NCBI RefSeq assembly: GCF_008041935.1
Contig: NZ_VKAC01000001.1
Coordinates: forward strand, 558,001-622,000
Source of the DNA: Quadrisphaera setariae
Lineage (GTDB): Bacteria > Actinomycetota > Actinomycetes > Actinomycetales > Quadrisphaeraceae
Length of the DNA: 64,000 bases
Direction of reading: 5' to 3'
The notes beneath the pieces were generated by a model that was given only the letters and a program-made list of their open reading frames with translations, was not told where the DNA came from and ran no database searches. A program made the translations under genes and the position numbers. Shown piece by piece: positions 18,372 to 25,924 of this stretch (within the stretch, counting starts at the first letter, position 1; each line of letters starts with the position of its first letter).

Positions 18372-19868
18372 GTGTCCGCCGTCCCGCGCCGCGGCCCGTC
18401 GCCGCTGCCGCTGCTCACCGCTGTGCCCGGGCCCGAGGAGGCGCAGCTCGTCGCGGCCCTGGGCCGCACCCCCGGTGTCTCGGTGGTCCGCCGCTGCGCG
18501 GACCTCGGCGAGCTCCTCTCCGCCAGCGCCGCCGGCCACGGCCGCGCCGCGCTGGTCTCCGCGGACCTGCACCGGCTCGACCGCGAGGCGCTGGCCCGCC
18601 TCGAGGCGCAGGGCACGGCCGTGGTCGGGGTCCTGCCCGCCACGGGCGAGGGGGCTGCAGCCGCCCGCCTGGTGGCGCTCGGCGTGGGCCGGCACGTCGC
18701 TGCCGGTGCCTCCGGCGAGGAGGTGGCTGCAGCGGTCACCGCCGCTGTCGCCCGCCTCCTCGTGGGCCGCGCCGCCCCGGGCGGCCCTGCGCCCTCCGCC
18801 TCGACCAGCACCCGGGACGCTCCTCCGGCCGGGTCCGGCGCCGCCCCCGTACCCGCCCCCGCGCCGGTCCCCACCGCCGAGCGGGTGCGCCCCGACTCCG
18901 CGGGCGCGGCCGGCGCGTCCTCCCTCGGCGCGGCCGAGGACGACGACGAGCTGGCCGAGGTGCCGCTGCCGGAGCGGCCCGGGCGCCTCGTCGCCGTCTG
19001 GGGCGCCCCCGGAGCCCCGGGCCGTACGACCGTCGCGGTCTCGCTGGCCGCGGAGCTGGCGGCGCTGGGCGAGCGGGTGCTCCTGGTGGACGCCGACACC
19101 TGGGCCGCCAGCACCGCCCAGGTGCTCGGCCTGCTGGACGAGACGGCCGGCGTCGCCGCCGCCTGCCGCGCCGCCGCGGCCGGCACCCTCACCCCGGGAC
19201 GGCTGCTGCAGCTCGCACCCGAGGCCCTTCCGCGGGTGTCGGTGCTCACCGGGCTGCCGCGCGCTGAGCGCTGGCACGAGCTGGGAGCCGCCGCCCTCGA
19301 GGAGCTGTGGTCCACCTGCCGCTCAGCTGCCCCCTGGACCGTGGTCGACTGCGCCGCACCGCTCGAGCAGGACGAGGAGCTGGTCCTCGACACCGCCGCT
19401 CCCCGCCGCAACGCGGCGACCACCACCGCGCTGGCGGCCGCCGACGAGGTGCTCGTGGTGGGCCAGGCCGACCCCGTGGGACTGCAGCGGCTCGTCCGTG
19501 CCCTCGGCGACCTCGCCGAGGCCCAGCCGGACGTCGTCGAGCGGCGCCGCACCGTGGTCACCAAGGTCCGCTCCGCGGCCGTCGGGCACGGACCCGCCGC
19601 CCGCGTCCAGGAGGCGCTGGCCCGGTACGCCGGGGTGCGCGACGCCGTGCTCGTCCCCGACGACCGCGCCGCCTGCGACACCGCCCTGCTCACCGGCCGC
19701 ACGCTGCGCGAGTCCGCCCCCGGGTCACCCGCCCGCGCCGCGCTCGCGGCGCTCGCCGCCCAGCTGGTGGGCGCCTGCCGCGAGGAGGGGAGCACTGGCA
19801 CCCGGACCGGCGGTGGCGCGGCCCCTGCGCGCACCCGGCGCCGCGGGTGGGCCAGGATGCGCGGGTGA
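18372..19868 (+). CDS. cpaE: CpaE/TadZ-like ParA-family ATPase
   Basis: 498 residues. The N-terminal part (about 15-130) resembles the pseudo-receiver of TadZ/CpaE. A Pro/Ala/Ser linker follows, and from about residue 210 a ParA/MinD-type domain (RLVAVWGAPGAPGRTTVAVS, then LLVDADTWAASTAQVLGLLD). TadZ places the Tad machine in the cell. The deviant Walker A loop reads GAPGAPGRTT, so both signature lysines are absent: the P-loop Lys is Arg, and the KGG Lys is missing. Nucleotide binding may persist; hydrolysis is uncertain. It starts at the base after the cpaB stop and overlaps the next gene by four bases. Confidence 0.85.
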   Translation: MSAVPRRGPSPLPLLTAVPGPEEAQLVAALGRTPGVSVVRRCADLGELLSASAAGHGRAALVSADLHRLDREALARLEAQGTAVVGVLPATGEGAAAARLVALGVGRHVAAGASGEEVAAAVTAAVARLLVGRAAPGGPAPSASTSTRDAPPAGSGAAPVPAPAPVPTAERVRPDSAGAAGASSLGAAEDDDELAEVPLPERPGRLVAVWGAPGAPGRTTVAVSLAAELAALGERVLLVDADTWAASTAQVLGLLDETAGVAAACRAAAAGTLTPGRLLQLAPEALPRVSVLTGLPRAERWHELGAAALEELWSTCRSAAPWTVVDCAAPLEQDEELVLDTAAPRRNAATTTALAAADEVLVVGQADPVGLQRLVRALGDLAEAQPDVVERRRTVVTKVRSAAVGHGPAARVQEALARYAGVRDAVLVPDDRAACDTALLTGRTLRESAPGSPARAALAALAAQLVGACREEGSTGTRTGGGAAPARTRRRGWARMRG

Positions 19869-20443
19869 GCCCCTCCCTCGGCAGCCCTCCCGAGCGCGTC
19901 TACGCCGCCCTGCGGCCGGACCAGCTCGCCGAGTGCCTGCGCAGCGGGCGCCTGCCCGCCGACGCGCCGGTGCACGCCGTCACGCCCGCACTGCGGGAGC
20001 ACTACACCGAGGGCGACGCCGAGGAGCTCGAGCTCGCGGCGATGCTCGACGCCGCCGACTCCTCGCTGCGCCTCCTCGCTGACGGTCCGGCCCGGGCCGA
20101 CGGGGGTGGCGGTGGAGCGCCGGGCCGGGTGGTCGCCCGCCGGCTGGTCCTCGCCGCTGACGTCCCCGGCAGCGTGGTCTCGCCCCGGCCGGTCGGTGAC
20201 GGCGACCCCGCCGAGGCCCTCTCCCGCGTGGAGCTGGCGCAGCCGCTGCAGGTGTCCGCCGTCGTCAGCGCGCACGTCGACGAGGCGGAGGCCGTCGCCG
20301 ACGTGTCCGCCGCGGCCGCGGCGCTGCCTGCCGCTGACGCCGGCGACGACGACGCCGCCTTCGCGGTCGACGGCGCGCAGGGGCACGACCTGCTCTGGTA
20401 CGACGCCACCGAGCTGGAGGCGCTGGCCGACGAGCTCGGCTGA
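19865..20443 (+). CDS. DUF6912-family protein
   Basis: 192 residues. Conserved blocks RVYAALRPDQLAECLRSGRL, HAVTPALREHYTEGDAEELE, ARRLVLAADVP and DAAFAVDGAQGHDLLWYDA match the actinobacterial DUF6912 family, usually 150-180 residues with unknown function. The GTG start overlaps the CpaE-like stop (GTGA), so it is co-translated with the pilus genes. The family also occurs without Tad genes, so the link may be only positional. Confidence 0.8.
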   Translation: MSPSLGSPPERVYAALRPDQLAECLRSGRLPADAPVHAVTPALREHYTEGDAEELELAAMLDAADSSLRLLADGPARADGGGGGAPGRVVARRLVLAADVPGSVVSPRPVGDGDPAEALSRVELAQPLQVSAVVSAHVDEAEAVADVSAAAAALPAADAGDDDAAFAVDGAQGHDLLWYDATELEALADELG

Positions 20444-20461
20444 CCCACCGGGTCAGCCGGG

Positions 20462-20510
20462 CCGGTCGGCAGATCAACCGGTCGGCAGATCGGCCGGTCG
20501 GCCGGTCGGC
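20462..20510. repeat. short direct repeats between convergent genes
   Basis: CCGGTCGGCAGATC occurs twice (20462-20475 and 20478-20491), followed by CCGGTCGG twice. The cluster lies in the 67-base gap between the convergent DUF6912 and DUF2505 genes and may be a degenerate terminator. Confidence 0.4.
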
Positions 20511-21026
20511 TCAGGCCAGCAGCTGGCCGATCTCGCGCTCCTGGTCGCGCAGGGCGCGCACGACCGGCTCCTCGGCCGCCCGCTCGATCTTGCCGCCCAG
20601 CAGCGGGACCGCCGCTGTCAGCGTGCCGCTCACGGAGTGCTCCGTGTGCACCCCGCGGCCGGGCACCACCCCCGTGCGCACCGGCCGCAGCCCCGTCGTG
20701 GCCGTCGCGGTCACGGGCGCACCCGGCACCTGCAGCTCCGTCGTGCCGGTGCGCGAGCCGTCAGCGGCCGGGGCCTCCCACGTGTCGACCTGGCGCAGCC
20801 GCATCGAGGCGCCCACGAAGCGGCGGGCCATCTCGGGCAGCTCGTCGGTGGGCAGCACGCGCTCGATGGTCACCACGAAGCGTCCCTCGGGTCCGCCCTG
20901 GACGTCCACCTCGTGCGACAGCGCGTCGCTGGCGGTCAGCAGCCGGTCCAGCACGGCGGGGTCCGCCAGGAGCTGCGCCACCCGCTGCGGGTCGCCGGGG
21001 TAGCGGAGCAGGACGTCGAGGCGCAC
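20511..21026 (-). CDS. DUF2505-family protein (START-like)
   Basis: 171 residues. RLDVLLRYPGDPQRVAQLLA, then SHEVDVQGGPEGRFVVTIER and GTLTAAVPLLGGKIERAAEE fit DUF2505, a SRPBCC/START-like family common in actinobacteria, with a hydrophobic cavity and unknown ligand. The GTG at 21026 gives the conserved N-terminus; the frame stays open upstream without added similarity. It is divergent from pdtaS, with 71 bases between the starts. Confidence 0.8.
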   Translation of the reverse strand: MRLDVLLRYPGDPQRVAQLLADPAVLDRLLTASDALSHEVDVQGGPEGRFVVTIERVLPTDELPEMARRFVGASMRLRQVDTWEAPAADGSRTGTTELQVPGAPVTATATTGLRPVRTGVVPGRGVHTEHSVSGTLTAAVPLLGGKIERAAEEPVVRALRDQEREIGQLLA

Positions 21027-21097
21027 GGCCCCACCGTAGGCCCGGTGCCGCGGACCGCCCGCCCTGAGCACCCGCGGGCTGCCTCTAGGGTTGTCGG

Positions 21098-22591
21098 GTG
21101 CCGACCCTGAGCTCTCTCGTGCGCAGGCTGGGAGTCCTCGACGCCGCTGACGAGGAGTGGCTGCACCTGCTCGTCGGCGACTGGCAGATGCTCTCGGACC
21201 TGTCCTTCGCCGACCTGCTGCTGTGGGTGCCGGACCGCGAGGGCGGCTTCGTCGTCGTCGCCCACTGCCGCCCCAGCACCGGCGTCACCGTCCACGACGA
21301 GGACGTCGTGGGAACGCACATCGCCCCCGGCCAGCGCGAGCAGGTCGACAGGGCCTTCGCCGAGGCGCGCATCTGCCGCGACCACGACCCGGAGTGGCTG
21401 GACGGCTCCCCGGTGCGCGAGGAGACGGTGCCGGTGGTGCGCCAGGGCCGCGTCATCGCGGTGATGTCGCGCGACACGAGCCTGTCGGTGCCGCGCGCCC
21501 CCTCGCGGCTGGAGCGCAACTACCTGCAGTGCGCCGACGCCCTGGCGCGCATGGTCTCCGAGGGCACGTTCCCCCACCAGGGGGCCCCCACGGGCACCCG
21601 CCGCGGCGCCCCGCGCGTCGGCGACGGCCTGGTCCGCCTCGACGTGGAGGGCGTGGTGGTCTACGCCAGCCCCAACGCCCGCTCCGACTACCGCCGCCTG
21701 GGCTTCACCGGAGACCTCGTCGGCAGGTCGCTGGCCGAGGTCACCGCCAGCTGCCTGGACAGCACCCACCAGGTGGACGAGACGCTGCCGCTGGTGGTCA
21801 CCGGTCGCGCCCCGTGGCGCTGCGACGTGGAGTCGCGCCAGGCCGCGCTGTCGCTGCGCGCGGTGCCGCTGCTGGAGGAGGGCGTGCGCACGGGCGCGCT
21901 GGTGCTGTGCCGCGACGTCACCGAGCTGCGCCGCCGCGAGCAGGAGCTGCTCACCAAGGACGCCACCATCCGGGAGATCCACCACCGGGTGAAGAACAAC
22001 CTGCAGACCGTGTCGGCCCTGCTGCGGCTGCAGACGCGCCGCATCGAGTCCGACGCGGGGCGTGCGGCCCTCGAGGAGGCGATGCGGCGCGTCAGCACCA
22101 TCGCGCTGGTCCACGAGACGCTCTCGGCGGGGTTCGAGGAGGTCGTCGAGTTCGACGACGTCATGGAGCGCGGTCTCCAGCTCATCGTCAGCCTGGCCGC
22201 CAGCCACGGAGCGGCCAGCGTCCGGCGCATCGGCACCTTCGGGCAGGTGGGTGCCGAGGACGCGACGGCCCTCGCGCTGGTGCTCACCGAGCTGGTCACC
22301 AACGCCGTGGAGCACGGACTTCGCGGCGGCGACGGACGGGTGGAGGTGCGCGCCGAGCGCGACGGCACCGCCCTGGTGGCCACCGTCGCCGACGACGGTG
22401 CCGGCCTGCCCGAGGACTTCTCCCCGCACGCCGGCGGGCTGGGGTCGCAGATCGTGCAGGCGCTCGTGCAGGGCGAGCTGCGCGGCAGCATCGTGTGGCG
22501 CAACCGTCCCGACGGCGGCGCGGAGGCCGTGGTCAACGCCGAGCTGCACGAGCCCCGCGGGGACCGCGCAGCCGCCTCGGCCGCTGTGTGA
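21098..22591 (+). CDS. pdtaS: cytosolic sensor histidine kinase PdtaS
   Basis: 497 residues without membrane segments. A GAF-type domain (about 20-150) and a PAS domain (about 175-280) precede a HisKA_2 dimerisation helix with the phospho-acceptor at His295/His296 (REIHHRVKNNLQTVSALLRL). The ATPase domain carries LVLTELVTNAVEHGL and ADDGAGLPEDF. In M. tuberculosis PdtaS phosphorylates the RNA-binding regulator PdtaR and is inhibited by NO and copper. As in mycobacteria the neighbour is whiB1. No pdtaR is in the window. GTG start at 21098. Confidence 0.95.
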   Translation: MPTLSSLVRRLGVLDAADEEWLHLLVGDWQMLSDLSFADLLLWVPDREGGFVVVAHCRPSTGVTVHDEDVVGTHIAPGQREQVDRAFAEARICRDHDPEWLDGSPVREETVPVVRQGRVIAVMSRDTSLSVPRAPSRLERNYLQCADALARMVSEGTFPHQGAPTGTRRGAPRVGDGLVRLDVEGVVVYASPNARSDYRRLGFTGDLVGRSLAEVTASCLDSTHQVDETLPLVVTGRAPWRCDVESRQAALSLRAVPLLEEGVRTGALVLCRDVTELRRREQELLTKDATIREIHHRVKNNLQTVSALLRLQTRRIESDAGRAALEEAMRRVSTIALVHETLSAGFEEVVEFDDVMERGLQLIVSLAASHGAASVRRIGTFGQVGAEDATALALVLTELVTNAVEHGLRGGDGRVEVRAERDGTALVATVADDGAGLPEDFSPHAGGLGSQIVQALVQGELRGSIVWRNRPDGGAEAVVNAELHEPRGDRAAASAAV

Positions 22592-22616
22592 GCACGTGAC
22601 GAGCGCCGTGACGACG

Positions 22617-22652
22617 ACGAAGGGCCGCCCCCAGCAGGGGACGGCCCTTCGT
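22617..22652. terminator. bidirectional terminator between pdtaS and whiB1
   Basis: ACGAAGGGCCG and CGGCCCTTCGT form an 11-bp stem with an inner CCCC/GGGG stem, in the gap between the convergent genes, 26 bases after the pdtaS stop. Confidence 0.8.
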
Positions 22653-22697
22653 GCAGGCGCTGCGCGCGCCCGGCGTCGCGTGCCGCGGGGGGCTGGT

Positions 22698-22946
22698 TCA
22701 GCCGGCGCGGCGGGCGCGGGCGGTGCGGCGCTTGAGCGCGCGGCGCTCGTCCTCGGAGAGGCCGCCCCAGACGCCGGAGTCCTGACCGTTCTCGAGCGCC
22801 CACTTCAGGCAGGTCTCCACGACGTCGCAACGCCGGCAGATGGCCTTCGCCTCCTCGATCTGCAGCAGGGCCGGGCCCGTGTTGCCGATCGGGAAGAACA
22901 GCTCGGGGTCTTCCTCGAGGCACGCTGAGCGGTGCCGCCAGTCCAT
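22698..22946 (-). CDS. whiB1: iron-sulfur regulator WhiB1
   Basis: 82 residues. The four cluster ligands are Cys9, Cys37, Cys40 and Cys46 (AICRRCDVVETC), with the turn GVWGG and a basic tail (RRALKRRTARARRA) for DNA binding. Mycobacterial WhiB1 is essential, holds an NO-sensitive [4Fe-4S] cluster and binds SigA region 4. The strong ribosome-binding site GAGGAGC is eight bases before the ATG. Upstream lies a CRP-like site, as at M. tuberculosis whiB1. Confidence 0.96.
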   Translation of the reverse strand: MDWRHRSACLEEDPELFFPIGNTGPALLQIEEAKAICRRCDVVETCLKWALENGQDSGVWGGLSEDERRALKRRTARARRAG

Positions 22947-23275
22947 CAGTGAGCTCCTCAGTGGATCGGGGTCTCGTCCGGTCGCTCCGCTCTTGTGAAG
23001 CGGTTCACGAGTCCGAACACGTATATGGGGCGCTCAGTGGCGCCCCGTCCGCAGGTATCGTCACAGAGTCCGCTGCGTTGCACAAGGGTCAACTGCGGCG
23101 AGTCACTCGCGGGGTGTCGGGTTCTGGTACAGGTCGTGCGCGGAACATCATCGGGACGTCTCGTGCTCTGATCTGACCAACGGTGGAGCACCCCGGAGTG
23201 TTCCGCCAACCGGGAACCGATCTCGGCAGCGCTCCGGCGGGCGGACCGCCGGGCGAGCACGGGGAGGGTGGACGC
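22947..23275. other. 329-bp divergent region whiB1/membrane protein
   Basis: No gene seen. Besides the CRP-like site it holds a perfect hairpin GGGGCGC, six bases, GCGCCCC (23027-23046), next to CATATACGTG on the whiB1 strand, the most AT-rich stretch and a possible -10 region. A TTGACC on the same strand near 23085-23092 is a possible -35 element, but the spacing to CATATA does not fit one promoter. The promoter of the rightward gene was not identified. Confidence 0.45.
22994..23009 (-). promoter_or_regulatory. CRP-like site upstream of whiB1
   Basis: TGTGAAGCGGTTCACG, on the plus strand, matches the TGTGA-N6-TCACA consensus of CRP-family regulators except in the last base; inside it GTGAA-N4-TTCAC is a perfect inverted repeat. 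It lies 48 bases before the whiB1 start. In M. tuberculosis the whiB1 promoter has CRP (Rv3676) sites, so conservation of this control is likely. Confidence 0.55.
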
Positions 23276-23674
23276 GTGACGAGCGGGAAGCGGCCCACGG
23301 CGCTGGTCGTGGCCGTGGAGGCGGTCGCCGTGGAGGTGGTCGCGCTGGCCGCCGTCGTGGTCTTCTACGGCATCGAGCTGACGCGCGCCGAGGACCCCAC
23401 CGGAGCAGTCGCCACGGCCGTCCTCCTGGCCGCACTCGCCGTCGGGCTGGCGCTGTGCGCCCGGGCGCTGCTCGCCGGCCGTCGCTGGGCGCGTGCGCCG
23501 CTGCTCACCTGGCAGCTGTTCCAGGTGGTGCTCACCGCACCGCTGTTCCTGCGGCCGCAGTGGCCGGTGGCAGCGGTGTTCGTGCTCGTGGCCGTCGCGG
23601 CCGGCGTGTGCCTGGCGTCGCGGCCGCTGTCGGTGTGGGTCGGCGACGACGACGCGGAACCGCCCGTCCACTGA
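23276..23674 (+). CDS. small four-helix membrane protein
   Basis: 132 residues. About four hydrophobic segments (near residues 10-35, 43-62, 72-90 and 95-115) separated by short charged loops, ending in an acidic tail (VGDDDAEPPVH). The pattern resembles small hypothetical membrane proteins common next to whiB or sigma genes in actinomycetes; no function is known. The GTG start has GGGGAGGG seven bases upstream, a strong site. It converges on the sigma-factor gene with 32 bases between stops. Confidence 0.75.
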   Translation: MTSGKRPTALVVAVEAVAVEVVALAAVVVFYGIELTRAEDPTGAVATAVLLAALAVGLALCARALLAGRRWARAPLLTWQLFQVVLTAPLFLRPQWPVAAVFVLVAVAAGVCLASRPLSVWVGDDDAEPPVH

Positions 23675-23706
23675 CACCGGGGACCGCCCGGGCCCGCGGG
23701 CGCGGC

Positions 23707-24522
23707 TCAGCCCTGGGCGCCGTCGCCCAGCTCGGCGCGCATGGTCGCCAGCGTCCGCGTCAGCAGCCGCGAGACGTGCATCTGGGAGATGCCGACCTCC
23801 TCGGCGATCTGCGACTGCGACATCCCGCGCACGAACCGCAGCGCGATGATCCGCCGCTCCCGCGCGGGCAGCCGCGCCAGCAGGGGGCGCAGGGCCTCGC
23901 GGTCCTCCACCACCCGCAGCGCCTCGTCGTCGGTGGCGAGCCAGGCGCCGGGGGCGTCGACCTCGCCGGTGTCCAGCGGCACCGTCGTGTACGCACCGGC
24001 CGACTCCATGCCCTCCAGCACGGCGTCCTCGTCCACCTGCGCCCGCTCGGCCAGCTCGGAGACGGTGGGCGCGCGTCCCAGCTCCTGCGTCAGCTCGGTG
24101 CGGGCGTCGGCGAGCGTGCGGGAGAGCTCCTGCAGGCGGCGCGGCACGCGCACCGCCCACCCCCGGTCGCGGAAGTGCCGGCGGATCTCGCCGAGCACGG
24201 TCGGCACGGCGAACGCCGAGAACGGCACGCCGCGCTCGGGGTCGTAGCGGTCCACGGCCTTGAGCAGCCCGATGGTGCCGACCTGCACGAGGTCGTCCAT
24301 GGGCTCGCCGCGGTCGGCGTAGCGCCGCGCCAGGTGGCGCACCAGCGGCAGGTGCGACTCCACCACGCGGTTGCGCAGCGCCGTGCGCCGCGGGTCGTCC
24401 TCGGCCATCCGGGACAGCTCCAGGAGCTCCGGCGGCAGGTCGGGGTGGGGGCCGGGGTTCTGCTCGGGCACGGCCGCCCGCACCACCGACGAGGGGGAGC
24501 CCTCGGATCCCTGAGCGCTCAC
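23707..24522 (-). CDS. sigF: SigF/SigB-family RNA polymerase sigma factor
   Basis: 271 residues, group 3 sigma-70. Region 2: RVVESHLPLVRHLARRYADR, then MDDLVQVGTIGLLKAVDRYD and FSAFAVPTVLGEIRRHFRDR. Region 3: LSRTLADARTELTQELGRAP. Region 4: LPARERRIIALRFVRGMSQS followed by QIAEEVGISQMHVSRLLTRT. This is the SigF/SigB type that serves general, osmotic or stationary stress in actinobacteria. The anti-sigma gene ends 12 bases upstream, so the two form an operon. No anti-anti-sigma factor is visible in the window. The symbol follows the closest family. Confidence 0.9.
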   Translation of the reverse strand: MSAQGSEGSPSSVVRAAVPEQNPGPHPDLPPELLELSRMAEDDPRRTALRNRVVESHLPLVRHLARRYADRGEPMDDLVQVGTIGLLKAVDRYDPERGVPFSAFAVPTVLGEIRRHFRDRGWAVRVPRRLQELSRTLADARTELTQELGRAPTVSELAERAQVDEDAVLEGMESAGAYTTVPLDTGEVDAPGAWLATDDEALRVVEDREALRPLLARLPARERRIIALRFVRGMSQSQIAEEVGISQMHVSRLLTRTLATMRAELGDGAQG

Positions 24523-24534
24523 GGCGGTGCCGCG

Positions 24535-25041
24535 CTACCCGCGTCCGGGTCCGTCGTGGCGCAGCCGGATCCAGTGGCGCCCGGCGTCGTCCCGGCCGGT
24601 CTCCAGACCGCTGACCAGCGCCTCCAGCACCGCCCACGCGAAGCTGTCGCGACCCGGCAGCGTCTGCGCCGGCCCGCTGACCTGCACCTTCATACCCGGG
24701 GCCACCAGCTCGAAGACGGCCGTCAGCACCGGTGCCGAGGCGTCGGGCGCTGCGCCGGGCTCGACGGCGTGCAGGTCGGGTGAGCCGTCCAGCGCCTGCG
24801 GGCCCAGCACCAGCGCGCACGCCTCGTCGACGGCGATGCGCAGGTCCTCGATCTCGTCGATGGTGAGGTCGAGCCGCGCGGCGAGCCCGGCCGTCGCCGT
24901 CCGCAGCACCGACAGGTACTCCGGGGCGGCGGGCACCACCAGCTCGACCCGGTCACCGGACGAGGCCGTCGGGGCCACCTGGGCCGCCTGTGGCGACGCG
25001 GCTGCGGGGGCGCTGGCGGGCCGGTCTGCTGGAGCTGTCAC
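24535..25041 (-). CDS. rsbW: RsbW/UsfX-type anti-sigma factor kinase
   Basis: 168 residues. After an Ala/Pro-rich tail of about 30 residues comes a small GHKL ATPase domain (VELVVPAAPEYLSVLRTATA, then DEIEDLRIAVDEACALVLG). The N box has the EACALVL form usual for SigF-linked anti-sigma factors in actinobacteria. It would hold SigF inactive until an anti-anti-sigma factor displaces it. The GTG start at 25041 has GAGGAGG eight bases upstream. The region upstream (25042-25217) shows no gene. Confidence 0.88.
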   Translation of the reverse strand: MTAPADRPASAPAAASPQAAQVAPTASSGDRVELVVPAAPEYLSVLRTATAGLAARLDLTIDEIEDLRIAVDEACALVLGPQALDGSPDLHAVEPGAAPDASAPVLTAVFELVAPGMKVQVSGPAQTLPGRDSFAWAVLEALVSGLETGRDDAGRHWIRLRHDGPGRG

Positions 25042-25217
25042 GCCGTCGCCTCCTCGGATCGGCTCGCGCAGCCCATGACTGCACCGCGTCGTCGTCGTGT
25101 CGTCGAGGTCGTCATCGTCGCACCCGTCCTCAGGGGCGCGCAGGTGGGCCGCGCCAGCCGCCAGCGCCACGTCGACGGGTGGGCCGTCGGAGCAGACCGG
25201 CTGAGCGGGCCTGCTGA

Positions 25218-25730
25218 TCAGCTCGGCACGCTGCCGGACGCCGCGAGCGCCTCCAGCTCGGGGCCGGCGAGGCGCCAGCGCGTCCACTCCTCCAGCGGCT
25301 GGGCGCCGATGGCGGTGTAGACGGCCTGCGCGGGGGTGTTCCAGTCCAGCACCGACCACTCCAGCCGGCGGTGCCCGGCCGCCACGGCATCGGCGGCGAG
25401 GGCGGACAGCAGCGCCCGGCCCAGCCCCAGACCGCGGTGCTGGGGCCTGACGAAGAGGTCCTCCAGCCAGGTGCCGTGGCGACCCGTCCACGTGGAGTAG
25501 GTGGTGAAGGAGATCGCCGTGCCGGCCACGACCCACGTCTCGCCCTCGAGGACCTCGGCCACCAGGGCCCGCACGCGCGGGTCGGGGCCGAACAGCGCGG
25601 CGCGCAGGTCGTCCGGGGTGGCCTCCACCGCGTCGGGCTCGCGCTCGTAGACCGCCAGCTGGCGGATGAGGCCGTCGATGGCCTCCACGTCCGCCGGTCC
25701 GGCCCAGCGGACCCTCGTCCTCGGTGCCAC
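25218..25730 (-). CDS. GNAT-family acetyltransferase
   Basis: 170 residues, a single GNAT domain: RVRWAGPADVEAIDGLIRQL at the N-terminus, the acetyl-CoA loop VRPQHRGLGLGRALLSALAA, and EWSVLDWNTPAQAVYTAIGA, a pattern of the diamine/thialysine N-acetyltransferase branch (SSAT-like). The substrate is probably a polyamine or amino-acid amine. GTG at 25730 has GGAGG just upstream. The open frame continues through an 11-bp tandem repeat immediately before the start, so a longer protein cannot be excluded. Confidence 0.85.
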   Translation of the reverse strand: MAPRTRVRWAGPADVEAIDGLIRQLAVYEREPDAVEATPDDLRAALFGPDPRVRALVAEVLEGETWVVAGTAISFTTYSTWTGRHGTWLEDLFVRPQHRGLGLGRALLSALAADAVAAGHRRLEWSVLDWNTPAQAVYTAIGAQPLEEWTRWRLAGPELEALAASGSVPS

Positions 25731-25740
25731 GCGTCCTCCG

Positions 25741-25795
25741 TCGTGCCCTGGTCGTGCCCTGGTCGTGCCCTGGTCGTGCCCTGGTCGTGCCCTGG
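25741..25795. repeat. five 11-bp tandem repeats before the acetyltransferase gene
   Basis: TCGTGCCCTGG is repeated five times without error, then decays (a TCGTGCTCGGG unit follows). The array starts ten bases upstream of the GTG. The period equals about one DNA turn and is not a multiple of three. Read through on the gene strand it would encode a RPGHDQGTT-like repeat. Confidence 0.9.
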
Positions 25796-25924
25796 TCGTG
25801 CTCGGGCCGGTCCCGCTGGCGGGTGCCGTCTTCCCGTGGGAGGAACCGTAGAGGGCGGCGGGCGGCGTCTCACGCAGACCGCCCCCGGCGCGTCGCCCCC
25901 GGCTCGCCGACGTGGCCTCTCGCA

